Positions 50,210-59,042 of a DNA stretch of 64,000 nucleotides are shown piece after piece (the stretch's first letter is position 1; each line of letters starts with the position of its first letter). The notes beneath the pieces were generated by a model. The model was not told where the DNA came from, made no database searches, and saw nothing but the letters and a program-made list of their open reading frames with translations. This stretch comes from JBCCAG01 sp050331115 (GTDB lineage: Bacteria > Cyanobacteriota > Cyanobacteriia > CAKZMO01): positions 1 to 64,000 of the forward strand of contig JBHJHD010000059.1 of NCBI GenBank assembly GCA_050331115.1. Reading direction: 5' to 3'. Position numbers and translations under genes: made by a program.

Positions 50210-50536
50210 GTGACGCCACTCAATTTTACCGAGAATAGAGCCATTAAGCTGCTCTCGATTGCCCTGATGTCTTTGGCTCTGGGGTTAGAGATCGCTAAAT
50301 TATCTCCTTGGACGCTCCCCCCAATTCCTGCAGCCCTACTCACAACGGCCCGTGCTGCTCTAATTATCCATCTTCTTGAAGGGGCGATCGCAGTGGCTGC
50401 AGCGATAATTTACCGCAAGCCAGCCCTGCGCTACGGACCCTACACATTTTGGGTCGGCACCGTGGGGCTCGTCGAGATATTTAAGCATGCTAGTAAAAGC
50501 GAAAGTCTGGAGGCTAGCGGCATATCTCAAAACTAG
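50210..50536 (+). CDS. Small multi-pass membrane protein (about 108 residues)
   Basis: Start GTG 50210 is preferred; a longer frame begins with TTG 50180 just after the MITE. Three hydrophobic segments: IKLLSIALMSLALGLEIAKL, LLTTARAALIIHLLEGAIAV and YTFWVGTVGLVEIFKHA. Similar short three-helix proteins occur in cyanobacteria, but I know no function. The ends of this gene and infB converge (14-bp gap). The MITE lies 39 bp upstream, so the native promoter may have been displaced. Confidence 0.6.
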   Translation: MTPLNFTENRAIKLLSIALMSLALGLEIAKLSPWTLPPIPAALLTTARAALIIHLLEGAIAVAAAIIYRKPALRYGPYTFWVGTVGLVEIFKHASKSESLEASGISQN

Positions 50537-50550
50537 CCTCCAGACAAGGT

Positions 50551-53520
50551 TTAGACCGTAAGCGTGCGTCGCTTCGTCACCAGTCGGTAGGCTTCAATGA
50601 TATCGCCATCTTCCCAGCTGTTGAACTTGTCGACGCCAATACCGCATTCATAGCCAGCGGCCACCTCTTTCACGTCATCCTTCATCCGCTTCAGAGAATC
50701 GAGGGAGCCTTCGAACACCACCTCTTTACCCCGCTGGACGCGCACGCGGCAGTTGCGTACCACTTTGCCCGACTGAACGTAGCAGCCGGCTACAGCCCCG
50801 CGACCTACGGCAAATACGGCGCGAACTTCGACTTGACCCAGCGGCTCTTCCACCAGCTCGGGCTCCAACATCCCCTCCATTGCGCCCTGAATGTCTTCCA
50901 GAAGCTTGTAGATGATGTCATATTCCCGGATATCGACACCGGCCTGGTCTGCCGCCTGGCGGGCACCGCTCGCCAAGGTGGTGTTAAAGCCGATGATAAC
51001 TGCGCCACTGGCCGCAGCTAGGTCGACGTCCGTCTCGCTGATTTCACCTGGGGCAGAGAGCAGCACGCGCACCTGGACCTCTTCCTGTGGAAGCTGCTGC
51101 AGGGAGGCCAAAATTGCCTCTAGGGATCCCTGAACGTCGGCTTTGATTAGCAGATTGAGCTCTTTAAGCTCGCCCTCTTGAGCTTGGCTAGAGAGGGTAT
51201 TGAGGCTGACCCGGCGCGACGCTAGGGTTTGCTGCAGCCGCGACTGGCGCTGAGCGTCGGCGCGGCTATCGGCCACCGATCGCGCCTCCCGCTCATCGCG
51301 GAAGACCTCAAACTCCTCACCCGCTGCCGGGACGTCGTTCAGGCCCAGTACCTCAACGGCGAAGGAGGGACTAGCCTCCGGAACGCGATCGCCCCGGTCG
51401 TCAATCATGGCTCTCACCTTACCAAACACTGAGCCGGCCACAATCACATCGCCAATTTTAAGGGTACCGTTTTGAACCAGCAGGGTTGCTACCGGTCCGC
51501 GGGCCTTGTCTAGGTTGGCTTCAATCACCGTACCGCGAGCCGCACGGTCGGGGTTGGCGTGCAGATCTTCGACCTCTGAGACTAGCAGAAGCATATCCAG
51601 CAGACTGTCTAGGTTCTCACCCTTGAGAGCGCTGACGGGTACCATGATAATCTCACCGCCCCACTCCTCTGGAACCAGGCTGTGCTCCATGAGCTCCTGC
51701 TTCACGCGGTCGGGGTTGGCCTCTTCTTTATCGACCTTATTAATGGCGACTACGATAGGCACCTCTGCCGCCTGCGCGTGGCGAATGGCTTCAATGGTCT
51801 GGGGACGTACGCCGTCGTCTGCCGCTACCACCAGCACCGCGATGTCGGTCACCCGAGCCCCTCGGGCTCGCATGGCGGTAAACGCCTCGTGACCCGGCGT
51901 GTCTAAGAAGACAATCTGCTGCGTGCTATCGCCGTGCGGCACGTCGACGTGGTAGGCGCCGATGTGCTGCGTGATGCCGCCCGCTTCGCCCTGGGCCACC
52001 TTGGCCTGGCGAATCGAGTCAAGCAGGGTTGTCTTACCGTGGTCGACGTGGCCCATGATGGTGACCACAGGCGGACGGCGAACTAGGTTTTCTAGATCCG
52101 CAGCGTCCAACATCTCGGTCACCTTCTTCGCCTCGGCTTCGCCCGCCTCGGCTTCCACCATCACCTCGTATTCTTCTCCCACTGCTGCCGCCGTGGAGAC
52201 GTCTAGAATCTGGTTGATATTGGTCGCGATCCCTTTAAAGAACAAGGTCTTGATGATATCGGTCTCCGGCACCATCAGCTGCTCAGCGAGCTCGTGAACG
52301 GAAATTCCGTCCTCCGAAATGCCGATAATTTCCGGCCGCTCATCCTTCGGCTCCGGCTCGCGGCGATCGCGCTTAAACTGACGTCGCTCCTGCGAGGGCT
52401 TCGATGGCGAGGGCTTACGCCGCGCTGCAGCAGGCTTCGGCGTAGCGCCACCCATCCCTTTTGGCTTGGGCGGGCGCATTAGCGACAGCGTCATTTGCTC
52501 TGCCGAAACCGCATCGGTATCGCCTGAAGCGTCTTCGTCATCAAAGTCTTCATCATCGACGATGAGATCTCTGCGCTTTGGACGGTTTGCTTTACGCTTC
52601 GGAATTTCCTGCTCGTCCTCTTCCTCAGTCTCTTTCTTCCGATCGCGCTTGGGCCGCATTGGTGACGGACGGAGCAGACTAATTTCGTCAATAACGCTGA
52701 CGCTGGAGTCGTCTGACGCTGCTTGTGTTTCACCTTCCTCCTTCGCCTGGGGCCGAGAGGGCATCGGCCGACCCACCGGCCGCCTCAGCTTGGGCGGCTC
52801 AGCCAGCTTGGGCGGCTCAGCATCGGCTTGCCGCATTCTGACTGGCGCATTTGCTGCATCGGGCTGTACAATCTGCGGCGGCCTAGGGCGATCGGGTTGA
52901 TCTACCACAGCGGAGCCGTTGCCGTTTGTCTCCTCTACAACCTCAGGCTGGTCTTGAGGCCTGACAGGGGGAGAGATCAGCGACGGTCTTTCAAGCTGCT
53001 CTACAGCCCCATTGCCTGTATCTGCCGCCTCAGCTACGGGCGGTCTGACCACTCCGGACTCAACCGGTGGCGGTGCGCCCACGTTAACCGCTGCGCTCGC
53101 CGCAGCTGGCTCAGCTGGCTTGCCGATGCGAGGCGGCGATGTAAGGCGGGGAGACTTAATAGGCCTGGGCGGTGGCGGGGCACTTGCAGGCTGCTGCCGG
53201 GCGGCGGGCCTGTCTACGGGTGGGGCAGGAGGTGCTGCTTCAGAAGACGTGCGCTTGCGGATTTCTAGAATCTGAGGCTTGCGCTTTGGCGGGTCTTTAG
53301 GCTTCAGCTCAGGTCGCGCTCGCTGCGATCGCTTGGCGGCAGGTGGACGGGCTATTCGCTTAGCTGATGCCGATCGAATCCGCTCGGCGTCGGATTCTGT
53401 GATCGTACTACTGTGACTCTTTGCAGCGATATCGAGCTCATTACAGACTTCTAAAATGTCGCGATTATCCAAACTTAACTCTTTCGACAACTCGTATATT
53501 CTGACTTTGTCGTTGCTCAT
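50551..53520 (-). CDS. infB: Translation initiation factor IF-2
   Basis: Protein of 989 residues. The IF2_N domain (MSNDKVRIYELSKELSLDNR) comes first, then about 330 residues of Pro/Lys/Glu-rich linker with many RPKR-type blocks, a second short N-domain (ISVHELAEQLMVPETDIIK), and the GTPase (G1 GHVDHGKTTLLDSIRQ near 486, G3 DTPGHEAF, G4 NKVD). Domains II to IV follow, with the fMet-tRNA-binding C-terminus. It brings initiator tRNA to the 30S subunit. GAGGTAGGG lies upstream of ATG 53520. It is the last gene of rimP-nusA-ylxR-infB. Confidence 0.97.
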   Translation of the reverse strand: MSNDKVRIYELSKELSLDNRDILEVCNELDIAAKSHSSTITESDAERIRSASAKRIARPPAAKRSQRARPELKPKDPPKRKPQILEIRKRTSSEAAPPAPPVDRPAARQQPASAPPPPRPIKSPRLTSPPRIGKPAEPAAASAAVNVGAPPPVESGVVRPPVAEAADTGNGAVEQLERPSLISPPVRPQDQPEVVEETNGNGSAVVDQPDRPRPPQIVQPDAANAPVRMRQADAEPPKLAEPPKLRRPVGRPMPSRPQAKEEGETQAASDDSSVSVIDEISLLRPSPMRPKRDRKKETEEEDEQEIPKRKANRPKRRDLIVDDEDFDDEDASGDTDAVSAEQMTLSLMRPPKPKGMGGATPKPAAARRKPSPSKPSQERRQFKRDRREPEPKDERPEIIGISEDGISVHELAEQLMVPETDIIKTLFFKGIATNINQILDVSTAAAVGEEYEVMVEAEAGEAEAKKVTEMLDAADLENLVRRPPVVTIMGHVDHGKTTLLDSIRQAKVAQGEAGGITQHIGAYHVDVPHGDSTQQIVFLDTPGHEAFTAMRARGARVTDIAVLVVAADDGVRPQTIEAIRHAQAAEVPIVVAINKVDKEEANPDRVKQELMEHSLVPEEWGGEIIMVPVSALKGENLDSLLDMLLLVSEVEDLHANPDRAARGTVIEANLDKARGPVATLLVQNGTLKIGDVIVAGSVFGKVRAMIDDRGDRVPEASPSFAVEVLGLNDVPAAGEEFEVFRDEREARSVADSRADAQRQSRLQQTLASRRVSLNTLSSQAQEGELKELNLLIKADVQGSLEAILASLQQLPQEEVQVRVLLSAPGEISETDVDLAAASGAVIIGFNTTLASGARQAADQAGVDIREYDIIYKLLEDIQGAMEGMLEPELVEEPLGQVEVRAVFAVGRGAVAGCYVQSGKVVRNCRVRVQRGKEVVFEGSLDSLKRMKDDVKEVAAGYECGIGVDKFNSWEDGDIIEAYRLVTKRRTLTV

Positions 53521-53694
53521 CCCTACCTCATGCGTACCAAAAAAACTGCTACATAACGACGACCTAATTCTTCTACACAGGACAACAGTGAGATTTAGAC
53601 CATATCACCTAGCTTACAGAGCGATTGCCTTGTCGCAAGGCTACAGAAATCAATTCTAGCCCAATAGTCTATCTGCATGCAGGACAAGATAGCT

Positions 53695-53988
53695 CTAGTC
53701 CTGATGATGATGCGCCAAACGCCCCTCCGAGTCCTTGTGAGCGGCCGGCAGGCGAGCCCGGAGCTGATCATAGATATCGTCAGGAACCGGAGCCCTCAGG
53801 ATTTTTCCGAGCCGATTCTTCCGCTGAGCCGCCTGCAGACAGGCGCTACAGGGGCAGAGATAGGCCGATCGCCCCATACCAACGTCTAGCTGCAGCGATC
53901 GCGACGGATGAACGCGGACCACGCGCCAAAATGCTGACCTGTGAGCTACCCGCCTGCAGCTAATGCAGCGGCGATAGTTGGGGTCCAT
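53695..53988 (-). CDS. ylxR: YlxR (DUF448) family RNA-binding protein
   Basis: Protein of 97 residues. YRRCISCRRVAHRSAFWRVVRV is the YlxR signature; the four or more cysteines (RRCISC and YLCPCSACLQAAQR) may bind metal. YlxR proteins are small basic RNA- or RNase P-related regulators located between nusA and infB in most bacteria, exactly as here. The C-terminal 20 residues are His/Asp-rich and not conserved. It is 30 bp after nusA; infB starts 174 bp downstream. Confidence 0.9.
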   Translation of the reverse strand: MDPNYRRCISCRRVAHRSAFWRVVRVHPSRSLQLDVGMGRSAYLCPCSACLQAAQRKNRLGKILRAPVPDDIYDQLRARLPAAHKDSEGRLAHHHQD

Positions 53989-54018
53989 ATAGAATTCTTC
54001 CCAATAAAATTTTACACC

Positions 54019-55503
54019 TTAGGGCTCATATAGGCCTTCCCGGGGCTCCACCACGGCCTGGGGTCTGCTGGCGTTTTGGACTGCCAGGGCCTCATCGCTA
54101 GTAAACCGCAGCGGTTCGCGATCGCTCCCCGGCGCTGCGATTGGGGCCGGTGCGCCTTCCGGTTCAGCGACCGACGCGGGTTCCTCAAACTCAACGGGGT
54201 TAGTCTCCATGTAGCTCGCTGACGCAGCCAGCAGCGCCGCCTCTCTGGCGGCAACTTCTCTAGCTTCGATATCTCGCACCTCTGCTACCGCAGCTTCTTG
54301 AGCTTCCGCCGCCTCATAGGCAATGCGCCGCTGCTCCTCAATCTCAGCCATCCTCTGGTCTTCTGTCTCGTAGTCATACTTGGCAGAATCCTTGATGTCG
54401 ATCTTCCACCCTGTGAGGCGCGCCGCCAGGCGCACGTTTTGCCCTTCCTTACCGATGGCCAGGCTGAGCTGGTCCTCAGCGACCAAGACGTGGGCCTGGC
54501 GATCCTCGGGGTCCATCAGCCGCACCTCGTCAACGCGGGCTGGGCTGAGGGCGTTGGCGACGTAGGTGGCTGGGTCAGGAGACCAGCGAATCACGTCAAT
54601 CTTCTCGCCCCGCAGCTCGTTGACTACCACCTGAATGCGCGATCCCCGCGCGCCGATGCAGGCCCCGACCGGATCAACATCTCGTTCAATGGTGTCTACG
54701 GCAATCTTGGTGCGGGGCCCGACAGAGCGAGACGGGGGATTAGCCTCGCGGGCCACTGCAACAATGCGGACAATCTCGTCCTCGATCTCGGGAACCTCGT
54801 TGGCAAAGAGATAGACCACTAGGCCCGCATCGGCGCGGGACACCACGAGCTGCGGCCCTCGGTGAGATCCCTCAGAAACCCGCTTTAAATAGACCCGCAA
54901 CGTGGCGTTTGCCCGGTAGTTGTCGTTGGGCAACTGCTCGCGCTTCGGCAGCTCGGCCTCTACCTCGGGCTGACCAAAGCCGCTGGTGACCGCCATAATC
55001 ACCGACTGACGCTCGAACCGCAGCACCCGGGCCTGGAGCACCGTACTCTCTAGGTCCTTAAACTCCTCTTGAATAATTTTGCGCTGCTGATCCCGCAGCT
55101 TTTGAGAGAGCACCTGTTTGGTCTGGATGGCGGCCATGCGGCCAAATTCGCTTTGCTCTGGGGTGACATCCAGAATCACGGTATCGCCAAGCTGGGCCTC
55201 TGCCGCTACTTCCTGAACTTCGTTGAGGGAAATTTGATGGTCCGGAACGCTGACGGCCTCCACGATCATTTTGGTGGCTAAGATACGAAAGCCTTCCTCT
55301 TCGGTATCGAGCTCGATCTCAAAGTTGTCGAAGTATTCTTCGTCAAATACTTCTGCTTCAGGTCGGTAGGTGCGGCGATAGCGCTCGTATCCTTTGAGCA
55401 GCGCCTCTCTCAACGCGGCCTGTACTGCTGATTTGGGTAGGTTGCGCTCGCTGCTGATGCTGTCGATCATGGTCTGGAGACCGGGTAGTTCGACCATTGA
55501 CAT
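54019..55503 (-). CDS. nusA: Transcription termination/antitermination factor NusA
   Basis: Protein of 494 residues. The N-terminal RNAP-binding domain (MVELPGLQTMIDSISSERN; AALREALLKGYERYRR) is followed by S1 (GDTVILDVTPEQ; RKIIQEEF) and two KH domains (RTKIAVDTIERDVDPVGACIGARGSRI and LSLAIGKEGQNVRLAARLTG). The last 120 residues are an acidic, Ala/Glu-rich extension without C-terminal helical repeats, normal for cyanobacteria. It pauses RNA polymerase and modulates termination. ATG 55503 has GAGG upstream. It lies downstream of rimP by 152 bp. Confidence 0.96.
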   Translation of the reverse strand: MSMVELPGLQTMIDSISSERNLPKSAVQAALREALLKGYERYRRTYRPEAEVFDEEYFDNFEIELDTEEEGFRILATKMIVEAVSVPDHQISLNEVQEVAAEAQLGDTVILDVTPEQSEFGRMAAIQTKQVLSQKLRDQQRKIIQEEFKDLESTVLQARVLRFERQSVIMAVTSGFGQPEVEAELPKREQLPNDNYRANATLRVYLKRVSEGSHRGPQLVVSRADAGLVVYLFANEVPEIEDEIVRIVAVAREANPPSRSVGPRTKIAVDTIERDVDPVGACIGARGSRIQVVVNELRGEKIDVIRWSPDPATYVANALSPARVDEVRLMDPEDRQAHVLVAEDQLSLAIGKEGQNVRLAARLTGWKIDIKDSAKYDYETEDQRMAEIEEQRRIAYEAAEAQEAAVAEVRDIEAREVAAREAALLAASASYMETNPVEFEEPASVAEPEGAPAPIAAPGSDREPLRFTSDEALAVQNASRPQAVVEPREGLYEP

Positions 55504-55655
55504 GGCTATATCCTCTTAATGCAAATGTTAATGCAAATGAATCGTTGATGGGTAAGGCGTCTTTGGCGTGGCCAATACGACGCGGTTCTAAAATTGTGCC
55601 TAGACCGGCCTAGATGGAGATGAGGCCAAGGGGAGTAGGCCACTTGACCTTGGCG

Positions 55656-56117
55656 CTAGGCACTATTGCTGAGCTGAACTGCTTGAATTTGAGCTCTGGG
55701 AATGGCAACCGTCCGGCCTCGGCAGCTGATGTGAACGGCGCTGTCGTCGCGGCGAATAAGCTGGCCCTGCCAAGTCGACTGGCCCTTGAATGGCTCCGAT
55801 GTGGTGACTACAACGGGGAATCCCTTAAACGACGTAAAGTCTCGCTCGCTGGTCAACGTCTCGGAGAGTCCTGGACTGGAGACCTCTAGCACGTAGGCGC
55901 TAGGGATAATGCCAGAGCTGTCGAGCACCTCTTCCAGCGCCCGGCTCATCGCTTCGCAGTCGTTCAGGCTGGTATCGCCTTGACTATTACGAACGTTGAT
56001 CTGCAGCACGGGCGGGCTTTGGTTGGTGTGAAGGGTGGCGTGCTCTACGTCAAGCCCGAGGCGGGCCGCAACGGGAGCCGCAATCTCACAGATCTGGGGG
56101 ATAAGAGGATGGGTCAT
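55656..56117 (-). CDS. rimP: Ribosome maturation factor RimP
   Basis: About 153 residues from ATG 56117 (MTHPLIPQICEIAAPVAARL), the usual family start and length; an upstream frame adds 21 residues. Key blocks are LGLDVEHATLHTNQSPPVLQINV, SLNDCEAMSRALEEVLDS, YVLEVSSPGLSETLTSERDF and the C-terminal SH3-like fold. RimP helps mature 16S rRNA in the 30S subunit. It is the first gene of the conserved rimP-nusA-ylxR-infB operon. Confidence 0.95.
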   Translation of the reverse strand: MTHPLIPQICEIAAPVAARLGLDVEHATLHTNQSPPVLQINVRNSQGDTSLNDCEAMSRALEEVLDSSGIIPSAYVLEVSSPGLSETLTSERDFTSFKGFPVVVTTSEPFKGQSTWQGQLIRRDDSAVHISCRGRTVAIPRAQIQAVQLSNSA

Positions 56118-56405
56118 GGCAATCGTCGTCGGGCCACCTACGGTTAGGCGATGAGAAATGGCGCATTGGGAAATAGGCATAAAAAAAGCGGGCTTGACCC
56201 ACTTTCAGCACCTAGCTTGCTAAAAAGAAACCGCCGCCCCGCAATGCAAAACTTACGCAAAACTGAGCGCGATTCCAAGCCCATATTAGCGCATCTTCTC
56301 CGACCTGCAGAAGAATTGTTTCGGGCTGTCTCGCTGAGTTAAGAGATGTAGCGATTTGTGCTGCTGGTCGCGAATGACCCGGAATGAATTCTCCTGAAGA
56401 AATGG

Positions 56406-57902
56406 CTACGAAGACTTTTGGGTGATGGCATAGAGCTTCTGGGTTTGCTCCCGCAGCGCCTCCACATCTTCCTCCCCAAGACGCTTCACGTAGTTGACCT
56501 TCACCTCGTCGAGCCAGACGGCCACCAGATCGGCGATTTCTTCGTCGGCGTTGCCCTTCTGGATCTCCCGGCGAAAGCTATCCCCTAGGTCTTGAATGAG
56601 CTTGGCGGTTAGCTCAGCGCCGACCTCGTCCTGCATCGCGCCTGTAAAGCCCGAATATAAGGCGTCGTAGAGCTCTGATACCAGCTGCTTGGTGACTCGC
56701 TCGGATGTAGCCTCCACCCCCGGCAGCGATCGCAGCTGGGAATATAGGGGTGCGTCCTTGAGGGCTGAGCGAATGTTGTGGTAGAGCAGCGCCTCTACAT
56801 CGGGCTTTAGCTGGGGCAGCACGCGATAGGTCAGGGTCGACAAGACGCGGTCGACAATCACCTTGATCTCGTCGATGTCGTTGAGATCGATGTACTGCTC
56901 CCCAGTATCTGGATTGAGCAGCGATCGCGTAACGTCGCCCTCGCGGATGAGGTTTTGCACCTGGTCGATAATCCGCAGGATTACCACCTCGGTAAGCTCG
57001 ATGGCGAAGTTAGCGACAATGCCCCGGGTGAGCCGATTGCGAACCGGCTCCAGGTCGATCAGGTTGGACTGGTTTATGCGGGAAATGACCGGGATGGCTC
57101 GCAGCCACCGCAAAAAGGGAATCAATAGAAAAATGTCGTACCAGCGCCACATCATGGTGTCGAGCCAGCTGGTGTCGCGGTAGCGCCGCTGCAGCCACCA
57201 GGTGCGGGCCAGAAACTCCACGGCAAAAATGCCGATGAACCAAATGTCGATCAGAATGAAGCGATCGGTGGGAATGCCGCTTAGCCCCAGCAGCGGAGAG
57301 TCGATGCTGCGGTAGTAGTTGGCCTCGAACAGCGGCCGAATCTGGCTGTTGAAAAACGCGATCTCCTCCGTATAGTCTTGCGCTGAGAGATAGCGCTGGC
57401 TCCAAAAGGCGTCAAACGCCTCTTGCGATGACTCAAACTCCTGCCCCGTCGCGTCTGCCACGCGATCGCGGACGCGGTCTTTGATGCGCTCTAGGGCCCC
57501 AGTTTTATCCGCCAGCTCAAAGGGGTTTTCATCGATGACTTCTTCACTGCGCGTTCGCAGCTCGCTCAGCAGTCTACTAACCTCGGCAGAGGAGATGCCG
57601 CTTTCCACCACCTGCGACTCTAAGGCATCCACCGCCTCTAGGTAAGCGCTGGTCACCCGCTGGGGTTCGATGCCCTTAAACCTGCCGCCGTACCAGCGGG
57701 TAAACTCTGGGAAAAACCGCAGATAGTAGTCCCGTAGAGGAATGTAGCTGTAGTCGAAAAGGACCAGGGCAAAGTTGACCAAGGCGATCGCCGCCATCAG
57801 CTTCTCAAACCAGCGATTGCGGCGGCGGGCGGTGGCGGCCCGTTTAGCGCGGGGGTTGGCGCGAGAGCTAGAACGGGGGCCAGAAGGCTGAAGAGCGGAC
57901 AT
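56406..57902 (-). CDS. Membrane protein with voltage-sensor-like helices and large soluble domains
   Basis: Protein of 498 residues. TM1 is at about 33-55 (LMAAIALVNFALVLFDYSYI), then a charged, helical segment of about 155 residues, then TM2 at 215-238 (LIDIWFIGIFAVEFLARTWW) and TM3-4 at 253-277 (WYDIFLLIPFLRWLRAIPVI). TM2 has F-x2-E-x3-R and the last helix has Arg265, Arg268 and Arg275, like S2 and S4 of a voltage-sensor domain. No pore loop follows. The C-terminal 220 residues are soluble and helical (DLNDIDEIKVIVDRVLSTL, VEALLYHNIRSALK). I do not recognise a named family. A channel or sensor role is inferred only from the helix motifs. Confidence 0.65.
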   Translation of the reverse strand: MSALQPSGPRSSSRANPRAKRAATARRRNRWFEKLMAAIALVNFALVLFDYSYIPLRDYYLRFFPEFTRWYGGRFKGIEPQRVTSAYLEAVDALESQVVESGISSAEVSRLLSELRTRSEEVIDENPFELADKTGALERIKDRVRDRVADATGQEFESSQEAFDAFWSQRYLSAQDYTEEIAFFNSQIRPLFEANYYRSIDSPLLGLSGIPTDRFILIDIWFIGIFAVEFLARTWWLQRRYRDTSWLDTMMWRWYDIFLLIPFLRWLRAIPVISRINQSNLIDLEPVRNRLTRGIVANFAIELTEVVILRIIDQVQNLIREGDVTRSLLNPDTGEQYIDLNDIDEIKVIVDRVLSTLTYRVLPQLKPDVEALLYHNIRSALKDAPLYSQLRSLPGVEATSERVTKQLVSELYDALYSGFTGAMQDEVGAELTAKLIQDLGDSFRREIQKGNADEEIADLVAVWLDEVKVNYVKRLGEEDVEALREQTQKLYAITQKSS

Positions 57903-58017
57903 GACTGCTAGATTAAGGACATATGCTCACTGTAACGCCCACAGCGCATCATTTCACGGTCGATCCTAGTTTTGACCCCGCTCTGTTGCACTCGGTTTAC
58001 TTCATTCGCCAAAGGTT

Positions 58018-58938
58018 ATGCAGACTATTTCGTATCTCGCGTCAGAGCCCGGCACCACCTGGAACTGGCGCGGTCAGCCTATCTACTATGTGCGGGCCGG
58101 CGCGGCTAACGCATCTCAAACGAGCCGTCCGCCGCTGCTGCTGGTGCATGGCTTCGGGGCCTCCACTGACCACTGGCGCAAAAATATCGCCCAGCTCAAG
58201 GAGACATTTGAGGTGTATGCCATCGACCTACTGGGCTTCGGCCGCTCGGCGAAGCCTAGCCAGGTCTATAGCGGTGACGTCTGGCGCGACCAGCTCCACG
58301 ACTTTATTGTCGAGGTGGTGGGTCGGCCGGCGGTGCTGGCGGGCAACTCTTTGGGGGGCTATGCCTGCCTGTGCGTGGCGGCCCAGCGGCCTGAATCGGC
58401 GGCGGGGCTCGTCCTCCTCAACAGCGCCGGCCCGTTTGGCGATGCGGCCCCCGTTGCTAAGAGCCCGATGACCGAGGCTTGGGGCAGCCTAGTTCGAGGG
58501 GTGCTGCGTCAGCCTTGGGCTAGCTTTCTGCTGTTTCAGTACGTGCGTCAGCGCGCCACAATTCGCCGGACGCTGCAGCAGGTGTATGTGGACCAGAGCG
58601 CCATTACCGACCAGCTGATCGAGGACATTTATCGCCCCTCTTGCGATCCGGGGGCACCGCAGGTGTTCGCCTCGGTGTTCAGCTCACCCCAGGGCGAGAC
58701 GGTCGATGTGCTGCTGCGGCAGATGCGCTGTCCGCTGCTGATGCTGTGGGGCGAGGGAGACCCCTGGATTCGGGCGCGGGCGCGCAGCGCTAAGTTTCGG
58801 GAGGCGCGGCCCGATCTGACGGAGCATTTTTTAGGGGCGGGGCACTGCCCCCACGACGAGGTGCCGGAGCAAGTCAACCGGCTGCTGACGGGGTGGGTGC
58901 TGGAGGCCTGTGTCCCCGACGGAGTAGAGATCCCGTAG
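58018..58938 (+). CDS. Alpha/beta hydrolase
   Basis: Protein of 306 residues. After WNWRGQPIYYVRAG comes the oxyanion region PPLLLVHGFGASTDHW, the nucleophile elbow LAGNSLGGYACLCVA (Ser near 114), the acid in LLMLWGEGDPWIRA and the base His in GAGHCPHDEVPEQVN. ATG 58018 gives MQTISYLASEP; earlier in-frame starts are not supported. The family covers esterases, haloalkane dehalogenases and others, so the substrate is unknown. Similar proteins in photosynthetic organisms are linked to chlorophyll or lipid metabolism, but nothing here shows that. Confidence 0.85.
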   Translation: MQTISYLASEPGTTWNWRGQPIYYVRAGAANASQTSRPPLLLVHGFGASTDHWRKNIAQLKETFEVYAIDLLGFGRSAKPSQVYSGDVWRDQLHDFIVEVVGRPAVLAGNSLGGYACLCVAAQRPESAAGLVLLNSAGPFGDAAPVAKSPMTEAWGSLVRGVLRQPWASFLLFQYVRQRATIRRTLQQVYVDQSAITDQLIEDIYRPSCDPGAPQVFASVFSSPQGETVDVLLRQMRCPLLMLWGEGDPWIRARARSAKFREARPDLTEHFLGAGHCPHDEVPEQVNRLLTGWVLEACVPDGVEIP

Positions 58939-59006
58939 CGTTAATAACGCACTAAAATCATGGTGAGCGATCGCTCGATAACGAAGATTACCCGATAAAC
59001 GGTGCG

Positions 59007-59042
59007 TTGGCCTAGCGACAACACGCCCTACCGCTAGGCCAA
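59007..59042. terminator. Hairpin between the hydrolase and recF
   Basis: TTGGCCTAGCG at 59007-59017 pairs perfectly with 59032-59042 around a 14-nt loop. The right arm spans the recF stop codon (complement at 59034-59036). There is no T-tract on either side. It probably separates two convergent transcripts. Confidence 0.5.
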
